Shown in pieces: positions 1-6,036 of a stretch of DNA of 6,036 nucleotides. The stretch lies in contig JAKJFB010000188.1 in the NCBI GenBank assembly GCA_022705125.1, positions 1 through 6,036 of the forward strand. The letters are read 5' to 3'. This DNA comes from Pseudomonadota bacterium. GTDB lineage: Bacteria > Pseudomonadota > Gammaproteobacteria > Pseudomonadales > UBA5518. The position numbers were made by a program, and so were the translations under genes. The notes under the pieces are model-generated. The model was given only the letters and a program-made list of their open reading frames with translations, was not told the DNA's origin and ran no database searches. Each line of letters opens with the position of its first letter. Positions within the stretch are counted from its first letter, which is position 1.

Positions 1-1880
1 TCGACATCGATGCCGAGGTGCTCGAGTCCGTGCGCGCCCGCGTGCGCGACAGCGGCATCCGCTGGGGGCTCGATGGGCGGCGCGGCGCCCCCGGTGCGCC
101 CGGCCCCATGCGCAACAGCTGGCGCTTCGGCCTCGAGCGCATGCTGCTCGGCGTCGCGCTCGACGAAGGCGCGGTATTCGAGGGCGCCACCCCGTTCGAG
201 GCCGGTGGCCAGGACAGCATCGAGGAGATCGGCCGGTTGGCGGAATTCATCGAGCGGCTCGCCCACTACGCCGGCACGCTCGCCGCACCGCGCGCGATGG
301 ACGACTGGATCGCGCTGTTGCGCCAGCTGATCGCGGATTTCTACGCCGATACGCCCGAGAGCGCCGCGGATCTCGCGGAGCTGTACGCGGCGATCGCCGC
401 ACTCGGCGCACGGCTCGATGAAGCCGGCTACCGGGACACGCTCACGCGCGAGGTGCTGCTCGACATGCTGCAGCAGGAGCTGGCCGACGCCGAGGCCTCG
501 CACCAGTTCCTGCGCGGGGGCATCAACTTCTGCCAGCTGACGCCGCTGCGCAGCATCCCGTTCCGCGTCGTGTGCCTGCTCGGCATGAACGCCGAGGCCT
601 TCCCGCGCAACACGCTCGCACCGGCCTTCGACCTGATGGCGCGCGAGCCGCGCCACGGGGACCCGTCACGCCGCGACGACGACCGCTACCTGTTCCTCGA
701 GGCGCTGCTCTCGGCGCGCGACTGCTTCTACATCAGCTACGTGGCGCGCGACGAGCGCAGCAACGAGGCACGCGAGCGGGCCGTGCCGGTCTCGGAGCTG
801 CGCGACTACATCGACCGGCACTGGGCCGCCGCGCCGGACGACTCCCCGGCCTCGGCGGCGCTGACCCGCCGCCACCGCCTGAAGCCGTTTCACCCGGCGT
901 ATTTCGAAGCCGGCGGCACGCTGTTCAGCTATCGCCACGAATGGCTGCCGGCCGCGCGCGCCGGGGCCGCGCCGCTGCCCTTCTGCCCGGAAGCCTTGCC
1001 CGGGCGCGCCGTCGAGGAGCTCGCGCTTCCCGAACTGCTGCGCTTCTTCCGCAATCCCTGCCAGGGGTTCTTCAACATCCGCCTCGGCGTGCGCTTCGGG
1101 GAAGCCGAGGAGATGGCCACCGACAACGAGCCCTTCGCGCTCGACGGGCTCACGGCCTGGGCGCTGCGCGACGAAATGCTCGCCACCGCGCTCGCCGGCG
1201 GCGACACCGAAGCCTGCGCGGCGCGCCAGGTCGCGGCCGGCTTGCTGCCGCACGGCCAGGCCGGACAGTTCGCGCTGGAGGCGCAACGCGCGCGGAGCGC
1301 GGCGCTGGTCGCCACCGCCGAGGACTGGGCAAGGCTCGAGCCCGCGAGCGCGGAGCTCGCGCTGGATATCGCGGGTACGCGACTGCACGGCACGGTGGCG
1401 AACCTGCGCGGCGGCGCGCTGCGCCAGCTGAACGCCTCGAAGGCCAGCGGCGCGGCGCGGCTGCAGTTCTGGATCACGCACCTGTGCTGCTGCGCGGCAC
1501 AGCTGGTCTGCGCGCCGAGCGAACTGCAGCACGAGGACGAGCGCGTCGAACTGCCGTTGCTGGCGCCGGAGGCGGCGACCGCGCATCTCGCCGACCTGCT
1601 CGCGCTGCACGCAGAGGGCCTGCGCCGTCCGCTGCCGCTGTTCCCGAAGAGCGCCTGGGCATTCGTGCAACTGCTGCAAAAGCACGATACGGAACACGCG
1701 CTGCAGCAGGCGCGCAAGAGCTTCGAGGACGGCTTCCAGCACGAGGGCGAGGGCAGCAACGCCTATATCGCCCGCGCCTTTGCCGACGTCGAGGCCGCGC
1801 TCGGCGAGGAATTCGCCGCACTGGCGCAGCGCGTGTTCGTGCCGCTGCTTGCGGCGGAAGCCGCGGAGGGCGCGCCATGA
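1..1880 (+). CDS. recC: RecC, exonuclease V gamma subunit (3' part; 5' end outside window)
   Basis: This is the C-terminal 625 residues of RecC, open from base 3 to the TGA at 1878-1880. The GTG at 18 is an internal valine, not a start. E. coli RecC is about 1120 residues, so roughly the N-terminal 45% is missing. Recognition rests on recalled RecC signatures: RSIPFRVVCLLGMN (549-590), SRRDDDRYLFLEAL (666-707), LLRFFRNPCQGFF (1035-1073) and PLPLFPKSAWAF (1629-1664). In the family, RecC is the non-catalytic scaffold of RecBCD. It has degenerate helicase-like domains and a C-terminal nuclease-like fold lacking active-site residues, splits the duplex, channels the strands to RecB and RecD, and scans the 3' strand for Chi. 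Most known Chi-reading residues lie in the missing half. No frameshift is seen. A run of cysteines (1485-1511) is a slight oddity. The gene overlaps recB by 4 bases. The identification is secure. Confidence 0.96.
   Translation, partial: DIDAEVLESVRARVRDSGIRWGLDGRRGAPGAPGPMRNSWRFGLERMLLGVALDEGAVFEGATPFEAGGQDSIEEIGRLAEFIERLAHYAGTLAAPRAMDDWIALLRQLIADFYADTPESAADLAELYAAIAALGARLDEAGYRDTLTREVLLDMLQQELADAEASHQFLRGGINFCQLTPLRSIPFRVVCLLGMNAEAFPRNTLAPAFDLMAREPRHGDPSRRDDDRYLFLEALLSARDCFYISYVARDERSNEARERAVPVSELRDYIDRHWAAAPDDSPASAALTRRHRLKPFHPAYFEAGGTLFSYRHEWLPAARAGAAPLPFCPEALPGRAVEELALPELLRFFRNPCQGFFNIRLGVRFGEAEEMATDNEPFALDGLTAWALRDEMLATALAGGDTEACAARQVAAGLLPHGQAGQFALEAQRARSAALVATAEDWARLEPASAELALDIAGTRLHGTVANLRGGALRQLNASKASGAARLQFWITHLCCCAAQLVCAPSELQHEDERVELPLLAPEAATAHLADLLALHAEGLRRPLPLFPKSAWAFVQLLQKHDTEHALQQARKSFEDGFQHEGEGSNAYIARAFADVEAALGEEFAALAQRVFVPLLAAEAAEGAP
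1865..1870 (+). promoter_or_regulatory. Ribosome binding site of recB, inside the end of recC
   Basis: GGAGGG lies six bases before the recB ATG at 1877, a close match to the Shine-Dalgarno consensus at normal spacing. It sits within the last codons of recC and supports this ATG as the recB start. With the ATGA stop/start overlap it suggests translation of recB by ribosomes finishing recC. The region is G-rich overall, so the match alone is only moderate evidence. Confidence 0.7.
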
Positions 1881-4800
1881 TCCGCCTCGACCCCTGCACG
1901 CTGCCGCTGGCCGGTCGCTGCCTGATCGAAGCCAGCGCCGGCACCGGCAAGACGTACACGATCACGAGCATCGTGCTGCGCCTGCTGCTGGGCCACGCCG
2001 GCGCGGACGGCCCCCCGGTGCCGCCGCGCCGCGTGCAGGAGATCCTGATCGTGACCTTTACCAAGGCCGCCACCGAGGAACTGCGCGGGCGCATCCGCAA
2101 GCGGTTGCGCGCCGCGCGCGAGGCCTTCGAGACGGGCGCCCCGCCGCCCGCCGACACGGTGATCGCGGCGCTGCTCGCGGCGAGCGAGGACCGCGCCGAG
2201 GACAGCCGGCGGCTGCGGCTCGCGGAAATGGAGCTCGACCTCGCGAGCATCTTCACGATCCACGGCTTTGCCAACCGCATGCTGAAACGCAACGCCTTCG
2301 AGAGCCGCATCTCCTTCGCCGCGGAACTCTCGGAGAACGACGCGGCGGTGGTCACCGAGGCGATCCGCGACATCTGGCGCGAGCGCGCCTATCCGCTGCC
2401 GCCGTTGCCGGCCTCGCTGCTGCTGGCGGAGCACGACTGCGACGGGTTCGTTGCCGCCGTGCGCCGCCTGCTCGGCAAGCAGGGGCTGGAGTTGCGCAAC
2501 GTGCCGGAGCAGGACTGGGACGGCGTGCTGGCGCAGATGGCGGCCGCCGAGTCGGCGTTGCTGACCTGGTGGCGCGCCAGCGCCGCGACCGCGCGCGAAG
2601 CGCTCGCCGGCACCGCGCTGAACAAGGGCGGGCGCACCGAGCTCGCGGCGGCGCTGCCGCGCCTGGACGCCGCGGCGACCGGGCACGCCTCGCTGGACCG
2701 GCGCACGCTCGCGGGCGTCTCACGCACCTTCCTCAGCGGCGAGCTGACGAAAAGGAAAGGCAACCTGCTGCCGGAGCTGGCGCTGTTCGACCTGGCAGAG
2801 ACCCTGCTGGTCGCCGCCCGGGCGCTGTGGCCACGCCTGCTCGCCGACGCACTCGCGATCGCGCGCGAGCGGCTCGCCGCGATCAAGGAGCGCACCGGGT
2901 TGCTCGGCTACGAGGACCTGCTGCGGCTGCTGGACGAGGGGCTGCGCGCACCGGGCGGCGAGCGGCTCGCGGCGGCAATCCGCAGCCAGTACCCGGTCGC
3001 GCTGATCGACGAATTCCAGGACACCGATCCGTTGCAGTGGTCCGTGTTCTCCGCGGTGTACGCGGGCGACGATACCGCGCTGTTCCTGGTCGGCGACCCC
3101 AAGCAGGCGATCTACGCCTTCCGCGGCGCCGACGTGCAGGCCTACCTGCAGGTGCGGCGCGAGGCCGCCGGCACGATCCGCTCGCTGGACACCAACTACC
3201 GCTCGGTGCAACCGCTGGTCGAGGCCGTGAACGCGCTGTTCCGGCTGCGCAGCGACGGCGATCCCTTCCTGGCAGGCGACGACATGCCCTTCCAGGCGGT
3301 GCTTGCCTCGGGCGCTCCCGACAAGGCGCCGCTCAGGCGCCACGGCCAGCCCGTCACGCCGCTGGCGGTGCTGCACCTCGCGAGCGCACAGCCGCTCTCG
3401 GGCACCGCCTACCGCGCGCGCATGGCGGCTGCAGCGGCGAACCACCTGGCCGGGCTGCTGGGCGCCGCGGACAGCGGCGGCGTGCAGCTGGGCGACGAGC
3501 CCCTGGCGCCCGGCCACATTGCCTGCCTGGTACGCGACTGGCAGGACGCGAAACGCCTCGCCGCCGAGCTCGACCGGCGCGGCGTACCGCACGTGTATCG
3601 CAGTCGCGACAGCGTCTACGCCGGCCCGCAGGCACTCGACCTTTACCAGCTGCTGGCCGCCGTGCTGGAGCCGGGTTCGGAGCGGTTGCTGCGCGCCGCG
3701 CTGGGCAGCGCGCTGCTCGGACGCACCGCCGCGGAGCTCGACGCCTTGCGCAGCGACGAGGCGGCGTTCGCGCGCGAGCAGGGACAATTCCTCGGCTTTT
3801 CCGAGGAACTGCGCCTGCACGGCGTGCAGGCCATGCTGCGCCGGCTGCTGTTCGCCTACGAAGTGCCGGCGCGCCTGCTCGCCACGCCCGCAGGCGAGCG
3901 CGCGCTGACCGATTGCCTGCACCTGGTCGAACTGCTGCAGGCCGAGCGCGAAGGGCTCGACAGCGACGAGGCCCTGCTCGCGCGGCTGGCCGAGCGCATC
4001 GCCGGGGCCGACGGCGAGCAGGAGGCGCAACAACTGCGCCTCGAGAGCGACGCGAAGCGCGTGCAGATCGTCACGCTGCATTCGTCGAAGGGGCTGGAAT
4101 ACCCGGTGGTGTACCTGCCGTTCATGCCGATCTTCAAGCCGGCGCAGGACGCGTTCTTCCACGATCCCGACACGCTGGTCGCCTGCTACGACCTGCAGGG
4201 AACCGAGGCGAGCAGGGCGCTGGCCGAGCGCGAACGCCTGGCCGAGGACATGCGCCTGCTCTACGTGGGCCTCACGCGCGCGGCGCACCTGTGCGTGCTG
4301 GGCATCGGTGACACGAAGCGCGGCAACCACAGCAAGAGCGAGCTGTGGCGCAGCGCGCTGGGCCACCTGGTCGGGGCAGGACCCGGGGACGGCGCCGCCG
4401 CGGCTGCGATCGCGCGCCTGGCCGCGCTGCCGGGCACCATGCTGATCGACGTCGATGCACTGCCGTTCGTCACGCTGGCGCGCGCGAGCGCGCCCGTGCC
4501 CGCGCTGGCGGCGCGCCGCTTCGACACCCCGATCGAGCGCGACTGGCAATCGAGCAGCTATTCGGCGCTGACGCGTCACGCCGACGCGCGCTCGGCGCAA
4601 CTGTTCCGCCAGCCGGAACTGGCCGCGGACGCGAGCGCCGCGCAGGCGCGCGAGCGCAGCCTGTTCGGCTTCCCGCGCGGTGCACGCCACGGCAGCTTCA
4701 TGCACGGGCTGCTGGAACGCATCGATTTCAGCCAGCGCGCCGACGCGCCCGCGACCCGGCAGTTGATCGCGCGCGCCCTGGTGCGCGAAGGCTACGAGGC

Positions 4801-5395
4801 GGACTGGCTGCCGGTGTTCACGGCAATGATCGAGGACGTGCTCGGCTGTGCGCTGGACGGCGCGAGGCTGCGCCTCGGCGCACTCGCACCGCAGCAACGC
4901 GTGGTGGAAATGGGCTTCGAGTTTCCGCTGGCCGAGCTCGATTGTGCGCGCCTGAACGCGCTGCTCGCCGCGCACGACCCGCTGGCGCGCGCCGCGCCGC
5001 CGCTCGCCTTCGCCGCGACGCGCGGCATGCTCACGGGCTTCATCGACCTGGTATTCGAGCACGAGGGCCGCTTTTACGTGGCCGACTACAAGTCGAACCA
5101 TCTGGGCAACGAGCTCGGGCACTACGAGCCGGCGCGCCTCGGCGCCTCGATCGCGGAGCATCGCTACGACCTGCAGTACGCGCTCTACACCGTGGCGCTG
5201 ACGCGCCTGCTGCGCGCGCGGCTCGGCGCGGCCTACGACTACGACACGCACGTCGGCGGCGTGTACTACCTGTACCTGCGCGGCATGCGCGCCGCCGCCG
5301 GCCCCGCGCACGGCGTGTTCCACGCGCGCCCACCGCGCGCGCTGGTCGAGGCGCTCGACGCGCTGTTTGCCGGAGACAACCGCGATGTCGCTTGA
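1877..5395 (+). CDS. recB: RecB, exonuclease V beta subunit: 3'-5' helicase and nuclease (complete)
   Basis: Complete 1172-residue RecB (E. coli: 1180), the catalytic helicase-nuclease subunit of RecBCD acting on double-strand DNA ends. SF1A (UvrD/Rep-like) motifs occur in order: Walker A ASAGTGKTYT (19-28, K25); Ia IVTFTKAATEEL (58-69); TIHGF (127-131); Walker B LIDEFQDTD (376-384); III LVGDPKQAIYAFRGAD (404-419, Q410); IV LDTNYRS (437-443); V IVTLHSSKGLEYP (731-743); VI EDMRLLYVGLTRA (790-802). A linker at about 855-890 leads to WQSSSYSAL (890-898) and the nuclease domain. There, H943, D1057, D1070 and K1072 (GFIDLVF...DYKSN) match the metal-binding and catalytic set known in E. coli (H956, D1067, D1080, K1082). 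Q1100 and Y1104 of YDLQYALY and GGVYYLYLRG (1127-1136) complete it. All expected catalytic residues are present, so an active enzyme is inferred. The ATG at 1877 is chosen because the N-terminus aligns with RecB and has a good ribosome binding site; the open frame upstream is the shadow of recC. Confidence 0.98.
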   Translation: MIRLDPCTLPLAGRCLIEASAGTGKTYTITSIVLRLLLGHAGADGPPVPPRRVQEILIVTFTKAATEELRGRIRKRLRAAREAFETGAPPPADTVIAALLAASEDRAEDSRRLRLAEMELDLASIFTIHGFANRMLKRNAFESRISFAAELSENDAAVVTEAIRDIWRERAYPLPPLPASLLLAEHDCDGFVAAVRRLLGKQGLELRNVPEQDWDGVLAQMAAAESALLTWWRASAATAREALAGTALNKGGRTELAAALPRLDAAATGHASLDRRTLAGVSRTFLSGELTKRKGNLLPELALFDLAETLLVAARALWPRLLADALAIARERLAAIKERTGLLGYEDLLRLLDEGLRAPGGERLAAAIRSQYPVALIDEFQDTDPLQWSVFSAVYAGDDTALFLVGDPKQAIYAFRGADVQAYLQVRREAAGTIRSLDTNYRSVQPLVEAVNALFRLRSDGDPFLAGDDMPFQAVLASGAPDKAPLRRHGQPVTPLAVLHLASAQPLSGTAYRARMAAAAANHLAGLLGAADSGGVQLGDEPLAPGHIACLVRDWQDAKRLAAELDRRGVPHVYRSRDSVYAGPQALDLYQLLAAVLEPGSERLLRAALGSALLGRTAAELDALRSDEAAFAREQGQFLGFSEELRLHGVQAMLRRLLFAYEVPARLLATPAGERALTDCLHLVELLQAEREGLDSDEALLARLAERIAGADGEQEAQQLRLESDAKRVQIVTLHSSKGLEYPVVYLPFMPIFKPAQDAFFHDPDTLVACYDLQGTEASRALAERERLAEDMRLLYVGLTRAAHLCVLGIGDTKRGNHSKSELWRSALGHLVGAGPGDGAAAAAIARLAALPGTMLIDVDALPFVTLARASAPVPALAARRFDTPIERDWQSSSYSALTRHADARSAQLFRQPELAADASAAQARERSLFGFPRGARHGSFMHGLLERIDFSQRADAPATRQLIARALVREGYEADWLPVFTAMIEDVLGCALDGARLRLGALAPQQRVVEMGFEFPLAELDCARLNALLAAHDPLARAAPPLAFAATRGMLTGFIDLVFEHEGRFYVADYKSNHLGNELGHYEPARLGASIAEHRYDLQYALYTVALTRLLRARLGAAYDYDTHVGGVYYLYLRGMRAAAGPAHGVFHARPPRALVEALDALFAGDNRDVA
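5372..5376 (+). promoter_or_regulatory. Ribosome binding site of recD, inside the end of recB
   Basis: GGAGA begins 13 bases before the recD ATG at 5385, leaving about eight to nine bases between the core and the start codon, which is acceptable spacing. It lies within the last recB codons and supports the ATG at 5385 over the next in-frame ATG at 5460. Coupled translation with recB is inferred from the 11-base overlap. Confidence 0.6.
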
Positions 5396-6036
5396 GGCGC
5401 TCACCGCACTGCACGGCGCCGGGCTGCTGCGGCCGGTGGACCTGCATTTCGCGCGCCTGATGGCCGGCTATGCCGACAGCGGGCACGAGGCGATCGCACT
5501 GATTGCCGCGCTGCTCAGCGTGGAGCTCGGACGCGGCCACGTCTGCGTGGAGCTCGCCGCCGTCGATGGCAAGCCCTTCGCCGGGCTCGAATCGCCGCTG
5601 GCGCCGCGCCTCGATGCTGCGCAACTGCGCGCGGCGCTGGTGGCCGAGGCGCGGCTGTGCGCCGGACCGGCGTCCACCGCACCACTGCCGCTGGTGCTCG
5701 ACGGCGATCGCGTCTACCTGCACCGCTACTGGGCCGGCGAGGGCCGCGTGGCGGCGCGTCTGCGCGCGCTGGCGACCCGGCCCGTCGCGGCGGCACCCGA
5801 CGCGCGCGCCCTGCTGGATCGGCTGTATCCGGATGAGGCGGCAGGCAGCGCCGGGCAGAAGCTCGCCTGCGCGATGGCACTGACGCGCGCGCTGGGGGTG
5901 ATCAGCGGCGGCCCCGGCACCGGCAAGACCACCACCCTGCGCGCCCTGATCACCGTCCTGGAGCGGACCCGGCACTCGTTCCTGCTCGCTTCGCCGACCG
6001 GGCGCGCCGCCAAGCGCCTGAGCGAGGCGACCGGCC
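5385..6036 (+). CDS. recD: RecD, exonuclease V alpha subunit: 5'-3' helicase (5' part; 3' end outside window)
   Basis: The first 217 codons of RecD, open to the right edge; E. coli RecD has about 608 residues, so roughly a third is present. RecD is the fast SF1B 5'-3' motor of RecBCD. The N-terminal domain (about 1-150), which contacts RecC in the known structure, shows family features: LLRPVDLHFARLM (14-26) and LIAALLSVELGRGHVCVELA (39-58). The RecA-like domain starts with QKLACAMALTRALGVISGGPGTGKTTT. Its Walker A is GGPGTGKTTT (175-184), with K181 corresponding to the catalytic K177 of E. coli RecD. Motif Ia, ASPTGRAAKRL (202-212), follows. The start at 5385 is preferred because the conserved LLRPVDLHFA block would be lost from a start at 5460. 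The gene overlaps recB by 11 bases in another frame. The RecBC context and the short N-terminal region exclude the stand-alone RecD2 type. Later motifs cannot be assessed. Confidence 0.96.
   Translation, partial: MSLEALTALHGAGLLRPVDLHFARLMAGYADSGHEAIALIAALLSVELGRGHVCVELAAVDGKPFAGLESPLAPRLDAAQLRAALVAEARLCAGPASTAPLPLVLDGDRVYLHRYWAGEGRVAARLRALATRPVAAAPDARALLDRLYPDEAAGSAGQKLACAMALTRALGVISGGPGTGKTTTLRALITVLERTRHSFLLASPTGRAAKRLSEATG

Noticed and set aside
18..20. GTG at 18 as a start codon of a shortened RecC-like protein.
   Set aside because: The frame is already open from base 3, there is no ribosome binding site in the few bases available, and a RecC starting here would lack about 45% of the family length. 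It is an internal codon of a gene cut by the window edge.
666..1742. A 358-codon - strand open frame opposite recC, and similar long - strand frames at 5040-5975 and 1763-2686.
   Set aside because: All have shadow-type composition and no motif or credible ribosome binding site that I can see, and they lie opposite conserved recC, recB or recD coding sequence.
572..1876. The recB frame stays open for about 1300 bases upstream of the recB ATG, which could be read as a 1607-residue RecB or a RecC-RecB fusion.
   Set aside because: The upstream translation is an R/A/G/P-rich out-of-frame reading of conserved recC. RecB homology begins at the ATG at 1877, which has a good ribosome binding site, and the total length from there matches the family.
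1780..4311. An 843-codon + strand open frame overlapping recB in another frame.
   Set aside because: It is extremely rich in arginine, alanine and glycine, has no motif, and lies across recB, whose own frame carries every helicase motif. It is a compositional shadow.
2720..5404. An 894-codon open frame on the - strand opposite recB.
   Set aside because: The product is low-complexity (rich in R, A, Q, V, H) with no recognisable motif, and it lies opposite a fully conserved recB. GC-rich third positions remove stop codons from the antisense frame, which explains its length.
1..6036. Search for an undescribed defence, mobile or RNA-based system, including repeats, inverted repeats, tRNA-like folds and terminators.
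   Set aside because: Every base is accounted for by recC, recB and recD, with only overlapping junctions. GC-rich runs such as alternating CG are explained by codon use. No sequence beyond the three genes needs another explanation, though weak structures could be missed by eye.

Overview
The window is entirely protein-coding and holds one ordinary chromosomal DNA-repair operon, read left to right on the + strand: the 3' part of recC, a complete recB, and the 5' part of recD. The organism is a high-GC bacterium (about 70% G+C judged by eye). Codons end mostly in G or C, and long spurious open frames occur on both strands. A RecBCD-type enzyme rather than AddAB points to a proteobacterium. The recC-recB-recD order without ptrA between recC and recB argues against an Enterobacterales genome of the E. 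coli type. A GC-rich gamma- or betaproteobacterium is the best guess; nothing here fixes the genus.

Layout. Positions 1-1880 encode the last 625 residues of RecC. Its stop overlaps the recB ATG by 4 bases (ATGA, 1877-1880). recB runs 1877-5395 (1172 residues) and carries all the expected SF1 helicase motifs plus an apparently intact C-terminal nuclease site. recD starts at 5385 inside the end of recB (11-base overlap) and runs off the right edge after 217 codons, just past its Walker A and Ia motifs. Shine-Dalgarno-like GGAG sequences precede both internal starts. No intergenic space, promoter, terminator, RNA gene, mobile element, CRISPR array or convincing repeat is visible.

How the genes work together. 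This is known from the family, not shown by the window. RecB (slow 3'-5' helicase and nuclease), RecC (scaffold that holds the split strands and reads Chi) and RecD (fast 5'-3' helicase) form a 1:1:1 heterotrimer. It unwinds and degrades linear DNA from double-strand ends until Chi, then loads RecA for recombination. The tight overlaps fit translationally coupled production of the three subunits.

I looked for an undescribed system and found none. The findings listed are modest.
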